Assembly: GCA_024704765.1 (NCBI GenBank)
Contig: JAKMXF010000199.1
Span: 434,001-498,000, forward strand
DNA length: 64,000 nucleotides
DNA from: Oopsacas minuta
Lineage: Eukaryota > Porifera > Hexactinellida > Lyssacinosida > Leucopsacidae
Direction: 5' to 3'
The notes under the pieces: generated by a model
Databases searched by the model: none
Seen by the model: only the letters and a program-made list of their open reading frames with translations
What the model was told of the DNA's origin: nothing
Shown here: one piece after another, positions 1-11,840 of the stretch
Layout: every line of letters begins with the position of its first letter
How positions within the stretch are numbered: position 1 is the first letter of the stretch
Position numbers and translations under genes: made by a program

Positions 1-1149
1 ACATTTATAGCAATATTAATCAATAACAGTTGGGTTCCACGGAAAAAATTCTTGAATGGGAAAGGGTTTTTGAAGGGAAAAAGGTTGCGGTACACTGCAG
101 TGAACAATTCAAAAATGTTAGACAGGCACTTATAACTACTATACATTCAGTGTGGATCATATATACTATTAGTACAGTAGCCTAGCTACAATATTAATAT
201 TAGGAAAATGGATTGGAACATATTTGTGGTTAATACATATGCTACCTGATAATTCACTAACTTAGTTTTCTCAGTCTAATAGCTCGCTAATAAGAACAGA
301 AATAAATACAATCATGACGAATGGAATGTTTAATACAGATGAACCCACAAAATGGAAAGAGTACTCAATGATCAGGTTATGATGACAGAGCAAAAATGCA
401 AAATTTAAAATGCTTTATTTCATTTTCAACCTAAATTTATGGATATTGCCAACGGTGCTATTGTAGTTCTATTTGAACAAAATTACAATGGTACCGTTAT
501 CAATATACTTAAATTCAACATAAACAAAAAATATTTTATGTTGATAATGACAAAGCATAAAATGAGGATTGGAGGTCGCAAACTCCCATCCCCTCAGTGA
601 GGGGCAAATATTATTTTCAATCCCTTCGATGAAAGAATTTACATTGAATATACCAATAAATATATCACTATCAAGTCTAAGTGAATTTGACAATATTTCG
701 GTGATTATTTCAATTTGGCTATATCATCTCATTTCTTCTGATATAATACAGAACAAGGATTCTAGAAATAGCAAAATACGCATAGATTTCTCACAGATCA
801 AAACATATATATATTTAAACTAACCACAAATCTATACGGGATAGTCAAAATATGATCGGAGTTCGCGATCCCGTTCCTTGCGAAATATTCATGAATTGCA
901 TCTAATCGAGCCACCTCTTTATCGGTTCGATAGAATAGATAGCTATCCCCAAAGTGTTACAGCAACCCAAAACAAACTGACATAGGTAAAACTACATAAA
1001 ATTTGTAAATTATTAACGCAAATGAACAAATAGATGTTGAAATACAATGTTCAGGACATATTAAACGACGCACTACTAACCACTATGATATCAGGAAAAA
1101 TATTTTTACAAATTTAGATTCTGACCCATACCTCCATATATAATAATGC
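1..1149. other. AT-rich sequence, nothing recognised
   Basis: No convincing coding, RNA or repeat feature seen on either strand. RPA1 lies on the minus strand to the right, so this stretch may be intron or downstream sequence. I searched it for the missing RPA1 DBD-B and DBD-C exons and did not find them. Confidence 0.4.
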
Positions 1150-1950
1150 GATGAATAAACTAGCTACTGATGGATAGGTAAACAACTCTGTCAAATTGTG
1201 ATAATTCTCAGGACTCTTTTCCAAAAGCTAATGACGAAGTGTGTCAGGAAATTATTAGGAGTTGGGAAATGCAACCTGCCAGGCTTCGTTAAATGATTCT
1301 AACAAACATTTTAAAGAATTCTTTTCTTAACGACAGATTCGACTCAACAGATTGTGGGAAACAATATTCAAACTGGTTTCGTGGTCTGTAAAATCCAAAT
1401 GGTCTGGGGACTGGTAGAATACACATACTACCATGATATCTGAAGAGGAATTGGAGCAAAAATATCTCAAAAAACAGAGCATTTTTCGTCCCAAGCTCCT
1501 TTGAATCCACCAGTAGTAAATGCAAATCCTACATTTCTTAGAATTGACCCTATTTCAGATATACATGTTTTACAAGGGTTAGATGATTAAGTTCTGCTTA
1601 CCTCAAACTGATTCAACGCTCAAAGATTTGGGAATTATAACTACGTTCATATCTAACTATTGATACTACAATTTTATCATTGGAATCCCAGGAATGGTTC
1701 AAAGATCTTGGAAACTCATCATTCTTGCAAAAGCGTGCTTTTATGTGTTTCAAGGTTCTTTTGTCTCAGCAAAAGTAGCATTATTGCACAATAATGAAAG
1801 AAAAACGTGAGAAAAAAATTACAACCGGGACTGACAGCTATATCTATTAAATTTTGTTTTAAAAGTGGCACTATTAATTGGAGGTACCATGAAAGGTCGG
1901 GTTTAATTTCATTACACATAGTGCATCCAATTAACAGTGGCACTTTCTAA
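1150..1950 (-). pseudogene. Decayed copy of an unrecognised transposon protein (same family as 59719-61897)
   Basis: The minus-strand translation, spread over several frames with stops, matches the broken gene at 60480-60960 in order. Shared segments are GGFKGAWDEK (against GRIKGAWDEK), FRYHGSMCILPVPRPFGF (against LRYRGNMAILPEPIPFCF), an NQF/KSF block, a KEFF/ERFF block, and PNNFLTHFVISFWK (against ITNSVLTNFVIAMGK), ending near LPIHQ/YPSIHK. I do not know the function. From the 59.7-kb copy I infer it belongs to a DNA transposon. I saw no equivalent of the 545-bp inverted repeats around this copy, so it is a fragment. Its ends are approximate. Confidence 0.7.
1864..1944. repeat. Short inverted repeat (hairpin), 19-bp arms
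   Basis: Arms at 1864-1882 and 1926-1944 match at 17 of 19 bases when one is reversed. Each contains the self-complementary core AGTGGCACT. AGTGGCAC also occurs near 2612 and 30529. It may be the end signature of a small element or a chance hairpin inside the decayed gene. Confidence 0.4.
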
Positions 1951-3345
1951 ACAATATTATTCAATAGGCTAAGTTGTTAGCACAGGTTGTAATTATATCT
2001 TTTTCCTCGCTGCGCTCGCATATAAAATCTATCAACCAATGCATTTACAAATAAATATGACCATCCAGCTCAGAGAATGTTCAATTTATTTCCAGTAATT
2101 ATCAGTCGCCCAAATAATATTAATAGAAGGGAATACTGGAGGAGATTTCATAGGTACAAATTCATATTCGGAATCAGGGTATTGAATTACCACCTTTTGT
2201 TGTTTAGAACAATATTCTACGATTATTCAAAAGTTATACAATCGGACAAAGAGATATCTTTTAAATTATCTATGGCTAATATGAAAATAATGATTTCATA
2301 AATAGAATAAAAAATAATTATAGCCACCGTTAAATTTAGATATTCAATGAATCCATATTATATACAGCACTGAAAGTACCAATTGTTGAACTAATAAATA
2401 TTTTCATATAAGAACAATAGAAGTAATACAGATGACATAGTGCTATATAATGAACATTATTCATTTACTTTCAGAAAAACTATAACCATATACAAATTCT
2501 AGAAGAGTACAATGTGTATATTTTTCTCTTTCGAATGGTGTGAAAAATTTGGTACCATTCCATTCATAATTTAATGCTAGAGGCTAGACAAAAATTTGAC
2601 CACTGTGAAATAGTGGCACTTGGTGTCGGATTGATTAGTAAAGGGGAGAAGAACAGCCAAAGAATATATTCAATATTTCTCACACCACAAACCACCATAA
2701 TTCTATCCAGTTTTGGATACAGGGCTTTCACGTAGAAAATAAATATAGAAAGAAAAACTATGGCAACAATTTCAATACTGGCTCGCTATACCAAAGTAAG
2801 TCGGCACATAAAAAAATGAATAGGATATAATACAAGAAGCAGTAGCATAAATATCATTGCATAGCATTGACATTCTATTCAGGTAAAAAAATAGCTTAGC
2901 TATTAGGTATCCGGACACAGGAGAAATATATAAGGTGCAAAATTTATAAGTGGGATTTCTATAAATGGAGAATTGTGATCTAACTTCAATAATTTCGATA
3001 GAAAGGAGTCAATAAGCGGGGAATGAGGAATAAGGAAATAAATTTGAGATAATTAGCTTACCATCATTGAAAGTTAACTCTATGAGTGGGGAACTCCAAA
3101 GTGAAAATTCAATTTTTGAATAATCTACTCTTCTAAAAATTGGGAAAAAAGCAAGTTATTATTGCTACTATATGATGAATTTGAATTTCTGGATTTTCAA
3201 AAGAAAATTCGTTAGAAATTTGAATATTCAAAGAACAACGATAGGACACATTGCCTTAATCAGATATTTTTGAATTAACAGTTCTTGGAGGAAGTAGCTA
3301 TCCATATTTAGACAAAGACTCTTGGTAAAGGACTTACATTTGAAA
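1951..3345. other. AT-rich sequence, nothing recognised
   Basis: No open frame with a recognisable domain and no clear repeat structure. The open frame at 2077-2301 has no familiar motif and looks like chance in AT-rich DNA. Confidence 0.4.
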
Positions 3346-3807
3346 CATGGTTGGCTAGTTTAACCCACCCCCAGTTAAAACCATGGTTTCAATTGGTTTA
3401 AACGCCATTTAGTGGGGTAAACCCTATATTATGGTCAAACAGATTATTTCATTATCACAAACCTCATTACATTGGGTAAACTACCTGAACTGTGTTTGAG
3501 ACTCTAATTCAGGATTACCAGACTAACATTTGATTAATCAAACTATAGAAGTTTGTTTCCCTTTCTGGAAACTCACTATTAATAATATTTTCAAAATATA
3601 TGTATTTGGAATGAAGGCTAAAATTCTTACTATAAAACGTCTGGTTTTAAGTTAATTTGTACGATTACAGATCTACATCTATGAAGATTTTTAATTTTAC
3701 TGTGTTTACAAATTAAACTGGGTTAAACTAGTAAAACCCGGTTTAAACCGGGTTTTATCCACCGGGCCGGGCTAAACCTATTTATCCCAGGTTAAACTCC
3801 AACCCTA
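3346..3807. mobile_element. hAT-type MITE with perfect 8-bp target duplication
   Basis: The 462-bp sequence has inverted ends: left CATGGTTGGCTAGTTTAACC, right (reversed) TAGGGTTGGAGTTTAACC. It is flanked by identical ATTTGAAA at 3338-3345 and 3808-3815, the 8-bp duplication typical of hAT transposition. The interior holds further GGTTTAAACC-type palindromes and no coding potential. The ends resemble other copies at 12868-13236 and 24406-24649 (CAGGGTTGGATTCGGTTAAC), which suggests a related MITE family. Confidence 0.85.
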
Positions 3808-4660
3808 ATTTGAAATCATAAACACAGAATGAGGGGTTATCAGGAGCTTCGTCTCGCTGACATCATCAACTTATAGAAGGTTCTATTGTAAAAAGGGAAA
3901 ACCGGGAATAAATTCATATTCGTTGAATTTATATAAAATGGGATAAAAGGTATGAAAATTTGTTTCAAGAAATTGGATAAATACAATAAAGTTTAACTAA
4001 ATTATATAAACAAGCGTATGAATACGAAAATACACAGTTATATACACCTCGGAACATAAAAAATATCATGCCAAAATGCATTCATTCACAACCGACAACA
4101 GGTAAAAAACGTAAGGTCAGAAAACATATATAATTAACAATATTGATAAGAAAATGGAAGACCAGGGACTGATCGTAGGCAAACAAGAGAAAATAAACGG
4201 TCTTATGTGGATAAGTGTGAAGATTGAACGAAATTCATTTATCGGAAACTGCTGGGAAATATAGTGTCAAATGGCTGAAAGTGGAATTACATGAACAATA
4301 GAATATGCTACTACATCTCTTGACGTCAGGATATTCACTCAAACTCATCATGGAGTGATAATTTATCAGAGGTGAAGAAAAATTGAAAATATTTTCATAT
4401 TACACGAGGTAAAGGGTGGTGGGATCAATAAACTATGCAGAAAGAAAGTGTAATAACAGGAAACCGTCATAAATTGTTGGATGCATTACGAAAAATAAAT
4501 TCAAAAATTTCAGGTAATGCTGCAAACGCAGGCACATAGTCCCAAGTATACCCTGTCGCGTAGCGCAAAATGGAAAATAAGCATACTGTCGACACAGAGA
4601 GCGAGCAAGTGAGGCACAAAAACATAAATATGTTACAATAAACGTAGATGTAAAACAAAC
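3808..4660. other. RPA1 intron or flank, nothing recognised
   Basis: This lies downstream of the RPA1 exon at 4661-4868, on the minus strand. If RPA1 continues leftward it is intron. No next exon, which would continue DBD-B in phase 1, was identified. Confidence 0.4.
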
Positions 4661-4868
4661 CAATAAAGTCAATCTGAGAATCTTTAGGAAGAAGTCTAAT
4701 CTCATCAATGATCTTGAAGTTGTATGTCACCAAAGGAATATCAATAGTTGAAGAAAAACATTCTTCCAATTCAGTTGAAGAGTTGATATACAATTCGAAA
4801 TCATGATTGGAATTCCCACAAAACTTTTTATTTGTAGGTTTCATATCTGCCTTACTTAGAAAATATAC
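4661..4868 (-). CDS. RPA1: Replication protein A large subunit, internal exon (end of DBD-A, start of DBD-B)
   Basis: Read on the minus strand from 4868, the exon starts VYFLSKADMKPTNKKF, matching the RPA70 block NKVYYFSKGTLK-x-ANKQF. It continues through the end of OB fold DBD-A and into DBD-B (YNFKIIDEI, then DSQIDFIG, as in the family's KDSLVDIIG). The acceptor is ..TTTAATGTTTAG before GTATATTTTC. The donor is G followed by GTTTGT (4660-4659), so the exon is 208 bp and ends in phase 1. It joins in phase 0 to the exon at 10795-11157. RPA1 binds single-stranded DNA in nuclear replication, repair and recombination. The exon has no stops or frame breaks, consistent with a live host gene. Confidence 0.88.
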
Positions 4869-6043
4869 CTAAACATTAAAACTAAAATGAAATATATAAG
4901 CAAACTACAACCACCGCAAGTATATTTATAAAGAATTTACAACTACTATAATAAAGAGAAAGTGCTAAATGCAAATTTTTTGAATATTACTAAACTAAGA
5001 TAGAAAGTAACAATTGTTGAATACAACTTAATTAAGAAAGAAAGTAGTTACGGACTGTATATACAGTGGATGCAGGTTTTAAGAACATCGTCGGGAACTG
5101 GACAGATTGATGTTCTATTCGGCATCTTCTAATTACCGATATGTAATAAATTGTGGATTCTGGTTATGAAAACACTTCGTGTAAACAGATTAGGATATAG
5201 AAACAATATTACGGAAACTCTTCTCATATCTATTGCATAATTTTGTACATTCTACAAACATCCGGTAAAAAGAACAGAGTGTTCTATAACATGCATGAAT
5301 TATACTGGGGTGTATCTCAACCATATTTCATCAAAATACTCTTATATCTGGAATGTTCATATAATGGGAACAGATTGTTCATATATCCGAGAAAATACAA
5401 TGGAGTAGGATGCAAAATATTAAGTAAATAAAGTCAAGTTTTTCATAACCGGTGTTAATATAATAGGCATTTACTGTACTACAAGACATGTTTTGCATCT
5501 GTGAAGAAGCAGTTGGAAATAGATAAATAGTATTACAGAAAGTAATACACAGTACAAAAAGTAATGTAAACTACATATCCATTACAGGCGCTAGTCGCTT
5601 GTATATTGACTACTAATGTGTTCGTTAGTAACTAGTAAGTGTTGCGATCGCATGCAGCGATTGACTAAACTCTATACTACACATCTATAACACAAAAATC
5701 CACCAAATACGTGACTCTTCGCAACAAAGATGTGCAATTGGGAAGAATAGAAGTAATTTTGAAATTTTTACTCCAAAAATCAAATCATTTCTGGTTGGTT
5801 AGGTCTGGCAAAAGTATTCGGCATTTACACATCTAAAGTTGTTAATCTGATTTAGGGTTCTGGAATAAAACAAGTATTCGATTTCTATGATACGAATTTT
5901 GGATTAAACTTAAATATGAAGACAAAGGAAAGACAAATTGATAGAAATGAATCACATGTAGAGTTGAATCTTAATTTTGCCGACTAATGCTAATACATTG
6001 TATAATGGTTCAGTTCGAAAATGGTTGAATTAGTATATACGTA
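4869..6043. other. RPA1 intron sequence, nothing else recognised
   Basis: Part of the 5.9-kb intron between the exons at 10795-11157 and 4661-4868. AT-rich, without a recognisable coding or repeat feature. Confidence 0.5.
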
Positions 6044-7333
6044 CAGGGTGTTTAATAAGTCGTGGAAATTAGTATATAGACGTTTTGTATAGCAATGGCG
6101 AGAGTTTAATTTCAACATAATCCTCTTGTAATAGAATACATTTAAGCTACTTATCTTTCAGCTTTTCTATACCATGATGAAAACATTTTGTCTTTGGTGT
6201 CCAACCATTCTTCAAAGCCCGATTCTAGGGCATCGTTATAGTTAAAAATCTTTGCACGAAGTGCTTGCTTGGCAATTGGAAATAGATAATAATCGCTGGG
6301 AGCTAAATCAGGACTGCATGGTGGGTGTTGAACCTGTTTAAAGCCACAATCTTTTATTGCCTCCTGTGCAATATGACTTTTATGGGATGGGGTATTATCA
6401 TGTAAAATGAGTAGGATACTTTTTAGCATTCCTCGTCTATTCCTCTTTAAAGATTCGCGTAACCTCGTCATTAGATTGGCATAATATGCTCCAGTCACCG
6501 TCGAATCTTTGGAAGATAATCTAATAGTAATGGTCCCTTAGAATCCCAGAATATTGATAGCATCAGCTTTGACTTAGACTTTGGGCAGTGATCAAGTCGG
6601 GTACTTTGGGTTTGGAGAATCTTCATGCCTCCATTCTGCAGCCACGCTAACAGTGCAAGGGTCATGGTAGTATATCCAGGTTTCATCTTCTGTAATCAGT
6701 CTCGCATGAAATCGTCTGGGTCAGACATATACAAATCAACTATGATTTTACTAGTTTCCGGTCTAGCCATCATTTGATCTTCAGATAAGGTTTTTGGTAT
6801 CCACTTTGCTTTGCATTTCTTGAGGCCAAGATGGTCATGAATGATCGAATGAATAGTTCCAATTGTTAAATCTACCCTATTAGCTATATTTCTGATCGAT
6901 ATACAGTGATCGTTCTCTGTCACACCAGCAATAGATTGGATTGTTTCTGGATGGAGAGAAAATGTAGGTCTTCCTGAGCGAGGGTCATCTGTAATACTTC
7001 CTCTTCCATGTTTGAATTCTGCATGCCATTTTGCAACCATAGATTGACTAGGGGCATTGTCTAGGAGGACATGTTTCATCTCTTTGAACGTTTCAGTAGC
7101 ACTTAGTCCTTTTATACAGAGAAATTTAATGACTGCTCGATGCTCTAAGTTCTCAAAATTCATTATTTTTCAAACAACTGGCGGAAAAATCTGATTATTG
7201 CTCTGAATACAACTGCTTGTATCACAAAGTTTAAGTAACCAATAAATATATGATTGAAAAATGGATAGCTAAATCTAACATTTAGTACTCCTTACTCTAA
7301 ATATAATTTTCCACTAACTTATTGAACACCCTG
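6044..7333 (-). mobile_element. mariner element (DD34D), complete ends, dead
   Basis: The 1290-bp element is flanked by TA at 6042-6043 and 7334-7335. The terminal inverted repeats begin CAGGGTGTTTAATAAGT on the left and, reversed, CAGGGTGTTCAATAAGT on the right. The size is normal for mariner. It sits in an RPA1 intron in the same orientation as the host gene. Confidence 0.93.
6151..7163 (-). pseudogene. mariner transposase, frameshifted
   Basis: From 7163 the N-terminal helix-turn-helix region is open for 155 codons (FKHGRGSITDDPRSGRP, IRNIANRVDLTIGTIHSI). Near 6699 one base is missing before LITEDETWIYYHD, which holds the first catalytic Asp. Further shifts follow, including one near 6500 before TVTGAYYANL. 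The last segment holds the other two Asp residues in LILHDNTPSHKSH and SPDLAPSDYYLFP, 34 residues apart, so it is DD34D. All three catalytic Asp codons survive, but no uninterrupted protein can be made. The frameshifts are few, so death is fairly recent. Confidence 0.9.
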
Positions 7334-8030
7334 TATATTTGTTTTCGCTCTGCTGTTCACAGCTTTAGAGATTTAGACACCAAATCTGACATGTGACTCG
7401 TAGTTATGCATCAGAATTTGAAAAAATTCAAATTGTATTTTCATAACTTTGAACCGTACTGGTAATATTCGCACAATCAGATTGTAGGGTTTTACAATTA
7501 GACATAAATTCATAAATTTGTCATTGTAAAGTGTATGTAATATAATTACCACTGTAATGTATTTGTATTGATTTTGATTGAAAATTTATATTTCAATAAA
7601 TTCAATTATACACAAATCCACTGATTTATCAATTGAATAAACATATTTTCACATACATTTGTCAATATTACAAATTTATCCAAGAAACTAGCTTCCGTTT
7701 GTTAAATGAGTTAAACCGGAAAGCAGAATTCGATTGTAACATTGGTAAATGCCTAACAAGATTAGTAAAATTCAAATTTATCTCCCTTTGCAAATTGGAT
7801 ACTTAGTAGAATAATAGAGTATCATTAATCCACTAAAATAAAATTTGGTAATTGTAATTCCGCAGAGAATGTGATTTGAGATTTAGAATATACTGATGAG
7901 CTAATATTCCATGAGGAGTTTGCATTTGTCAAATCATGAAGTCAAGAGATCAGACCCATTGAGAGGTACTTGTAATAAAATTTCAAACATTTATCATGTA
8001 TATTGGCTGAGCAGTTGCAAATAATGTGAG
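7334..8030. other. RPA1 intron sequence, nothing recognised
   Basis: AT-rich intron DNA between the mariner and repeat A. No coding or repeat feature seen. Confidence 0.45.
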
Positions 8031-9890
8031 TTTTTGAAAAGTACAAAATGTGACAATTTCCTCACAATTTCGCCACTGGTGTAAAAATTCGTCCAAAACT
8101 CGAACTTGTCCGAGCCAGGCTCAAAATCAGCACTTAAGGTATTCCAGTTTCTTCAATCAATTCTGGACATACGAACATCCTTTATCAAAATTATTCATGC
8201 AGTCTAAAAAGACCATTGAAAATTGTACTAAACTAAGTTAATTGTTGGATCTAAGAAATCTATAAACTGTATATGTGATAATGCAATTTTGATTAGAAAT
8301 TCCGGTCCAACACATTAGAAATTCCATCGCAGAACACATAACCTCTAATTCCTACCTATTAGGTTGATAATTATCAATCATTGCTACCTTGCGCCACCGT
8401 TCCTATCATATATCATGGTGGAATTGAAACAAGTGGTATATATGGAGATGCAAGGATAATTTCGAACAAATAAATATCTAATTGAGTTGAAAGCGCCTCC
8501 ACTAGCAAATTTGGCTGCAGCAGAAAAGGATTCTTAAATAAAATTCTCATACAATGTGAATACATTATTACAAATTATTTTCATTGATAATTCTATATTC
8601 TATGGGATTATTTAATATACCCTTACTTAGGTAGGGAATGTATATATATATATGGATTGATTACAGTATATAATATAGACTGTCAGTGAATAGTACAATT
8701 ATCATTGAGTAAAGTGGTCTCATATTAGTTATTGATTCAGTCAGTTTTCAAAACCAAACAAACCATCTATAATAGTGAATTCATTGGTATGAGGGTGAAG
8801 ATTTGTTCAGACCGATTAAGACATCATTCCCGTTTAACTCTAGTATTTAAAAACCTAAAAATAATTTCAAATTACTAGATTTCCAATGCAATACGGATTT
8901 TGGAAGCATTGTGAACGTCTAGAATATTCTTCCATAAATTTATGAACAAAGAGCTTGATTTGTAGAGCATGTAAATTTATATTCAAAAGCTCATTCACAC
9001 AATATAATACCACTTCACCATTTTGAAGAGTATCAAACGAACAGAAAATGCTTGTACCCATAGCCTACAAAGATAAGGCCTGATCACTACTTTTAGCCAC
9101 CAGAGATGAAAGAAAGTGGATATATTTTGATGAGAATTCTTTAATCGCCAAAATGTGAAATTTTCAGAGCGAAATGAGGTCATCTGTTGGCGTAATTGGT
9201 AGTATGTATGTGAACACCCGATCTTTGAAACCACGTAGAACGCTAAAATATTCATTTATGTTCAAAATGTTGAAATAACAATTGATCAAAAACAGTTTCT
9301 TTAAAAATGTACAAGATTTGTTATAATTAAGGTGGTATTTCTCTGAGTTATCAAACATCCCATGGATACTACGCATTGGATAAATATCTTCTAACAACTC
9401 AATAATCGAGGAAATTACAGTCAAATTCACCATTTTATAGTACACCCCAACTTCTCGTCCCTAGTGATATATTCTGATATGGTATCCCTAAAGATTAATA
9501 AACAATCTCAAAAATGACCATATATGGGCATATTTATGATTACGTCATATACAGTAAGAGTCATCATATCAAAATGTAGTACAAGGATGAGAAGTCAAGC
9601 ATATACCATATATTGGCTATGCTAAATTGACCATAATTGTAACAATTATAGAGTAAATAAGAATAGATTAGCAAAACATATGACATCCAAGGGCCGATTG
9701 ATTACCCAAAAAAATACAACTTTACAGTGACAAAATTGTAAATTTTGCACAGAAAAGGTATTGGACCATTTGGAATATGAATACTTGAACATAGTTGATT
9801 ATTTAACGTTTTATATGGTTTCAAACATGGAAAATTATTAATACTTGGTGGAAAATATTTAGTTCGGAAGATTTTAATGATTAAGAGGCA
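8031..9890. repeat. Repeat A, copy 1 (unclassified, non-coding)
   Basis: Blocks here recur elsewhere in the window. A 'CGAGCCAGGCTCAAAATCAG' block near 8112 recurs near 12056 and 25520. A block near 9222 (CTTTGAAACCACGTAGAACG, then TTCAAAATGTTGAA) recurs near 28968. Blocks at about 9515-9540 (ATATGGGCATATTTATGATT) and 9577-9760 recur at about 12345-12370 and 12400-12560. The copies are diverged by indels. No open frame with a domain and no clear terminal repeats were found. Boundaries are approximate. Confidence 0.6.
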
Positions 9891-10794
9891 CATGCTTTAT
9901 GAGGCAAACCAGTTACATTTTTTAGAATTCCTATGGTATGCATTTGTGAGACAGATGCATGTATTTGTCAGAAAGAGGTTGCATTCGTTCACATGCATCA
10001 ATCACATATAGAACAATAATCATTAGGTAGTCACACATTCGGGTAACATCCAAGTCCAATGCTGACACAAATCAGACGCAAAATGATCATCACTAGAAAA
10101 CTTTGACCTGTTCGGATTAGCGAGGGCCTATTGTATACATAACTGTAGTATTAGAATAGCTATTTGCATAGTGGCTTAACACATTAATATCCTCGAGTAA
10201 CTAGATAGCTAAACAGCCCAATAAGAACGTCTCATTTTATGGTGTCAAGTATCTTCATTAGAATTTCGATATACTGCTGAAAGATACAATTATACTATGA
10301 CATTATATGCCATGGGAACTTGAATGTGTTAATCGCTGCTCTGACATCCAGCTTATTATTTGCGTAAAAACAGTATACTGTTTCAACTAAAAGGTGGAAA
10401 ATTTCAACAACTTTTAGTGACAGCAAATCAGCTAAGGGAAAGTTAAGCATGGCAGGTATATCAACATCAATTTTCATCAGAAGCATGTCTGATAACATCG
10501 TGCTACAGTATAATTGAACAACCAGGTAAGGTAGGCAGTTCAGGCGAGCTAATGAAACGAAGAAATAAATATACCGCATGAAAACGATCAAATGAAATGA
10601 CTTAGTCACTTGCTCGCCCGGCCACTTTGACGCCTGGTAAAAATGGCGAAATAGGTGGACTTTCAAGTGGTTTCTTGACAGAAGGCAGGAATTAACGATT
10701 AACGTTAAAAGGAAGAATACAATAACAAAAAGAATCTAGGGATGTGCAAAACGGGCAGGAAAAATATTGTAAAATATCTATAGAATACAAGTAC
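9891..10794. other. RPA1 intron sequence, nothing recognised
   Basis: Intron DNA up to the donor of the DBD-A exon. The open frame at 10295-10666 on the minus strand shows no known motif and is probably chance. Confidence 0.45.
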
Positions 10795-11157
10795 CTTATT
10801 TAATACAATCCTTCTGTCATACTCAGTGGCAAATTCGTTAAAAGCAGTAACTCTGATAATTGCAGAAGAGTCAGTGAGTTCAAAAGAAAATACCTTTCCT
10901 TCACCTTTTGAATTCGACCATTTTCTAATAGGTGGCTTTGCTGTAACTCTGGCACAAATGGTCCAATTGCTGTTATAAGGATTAAGGATAGTAATAAGAC
11001 TAACTCGACCTTGATTGGATGACAAGTTTGCGGTAAAATCAGATGAATCTGAACAATCAGGAAATACATCAGCTTTTGAGCAACTTGGTTCAGAAGATCT
11101 AACTGATTCATGAATTGAAGATTGCATAGGCTTGGATAATATAGAGTCAGAATGAGC
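10795..11157 (-). CDS. RPA1: Replication protein A large subunit, internal exon (linker and DBD-A)
   Basis: On the minus strand the exon starts after a strong acceptor (TTCTCTATCTTCTTCCTGTAG) at 11157 and ends before GTACTT at 10795: 121 codons, phase 0 at both ends. The first 50 or so residues are a Ser-rich linker (SSIHESVRSSEPSCSKADVF). ITILNPYNSNWTICARVT and IRKWSNSKGEGKVFSFEL, then VTAFNE and IVLNK, are unmistakable RPA70 DBD-A, the high-affinity single-strand DNA binding OB fold. Joined to the 127 codons at 29574-29954, DBD-A starts near residue 180, as in the human protein. No stops or shifts. Confidence 0.95.
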
Positions 11158-11840
11158 CTACAGGAAGAAGATAGAGAATTAATCAATGGATACTTAAATA
11201 ATTCAAAATAAGTATAAAATATAAGGCTGAATGCAAGGAACAGACTTTATATGAATACGAAGTTACTCGGAGATAGGAATTGGGTTTTACCTCAAGCCTT
11301 TGTTAAAATCTGTTTAATGTGTATATACAACAAATACGGAAATCATCCATAGGATATTTAGGAAGCAGCAATGTTATATTGTGCACAATGGCAATACATT
11401 AGTCAAATTGTGGATAGGCTAAAATTTAACTTTTAACTGAGACTTGGGTGAAGTCATGGATAAACAATGAAGTTGCCCTCTACAAGATCTTTTAAAATGC
11501 TAAATGGTATCAACCACCCACGACTGTCCAGTGGTGTTGGGTTAGAAGTTCTTCTGCTTAATGAGTTTACTTTAGCAATAAACAAAGGACAATAATGTGC
11601 ATGCTTTGAGTAGATAGAACTTTCTAGATTCATTAAACTCAGTTTTCCCCAATATTATTATATCTTCTCATCTAAAAAGAATATTCCTCTATCCAGTTCA
11701 TATGTGGCTACCGCGCTTAGCTTCCTAGGTCGCTGAAGGAATGGTGGTGGTATCTTGAAGCTTCGTGCTTTGATTTAGCATAAGTTTGAAACAGCTGCAT
11801 TTGGGTCGCTACGGAAGTGATATACTCAGCACTACTTGCT
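11158..11840. other. RPA1 intron sequence, nothing recognised
   Basis: Start of the 18.4-kb intron as seen from the left. A slightly GC-richer patch at about 11700-11830 shows no clear feature. Confidence 0.4.

Noticed and set aside
8635-8655. Short (TA)n run
   Set aside because: Too short to list as a microsatellite in DNA this AT-rich.
10295-10666. 123-codon minus-strand frame beside the RPA1 exon
   Set aside because: No similarity to RPA1 domains and no splice signals; the DBD-A exon is followed by a proper donor at 10794.
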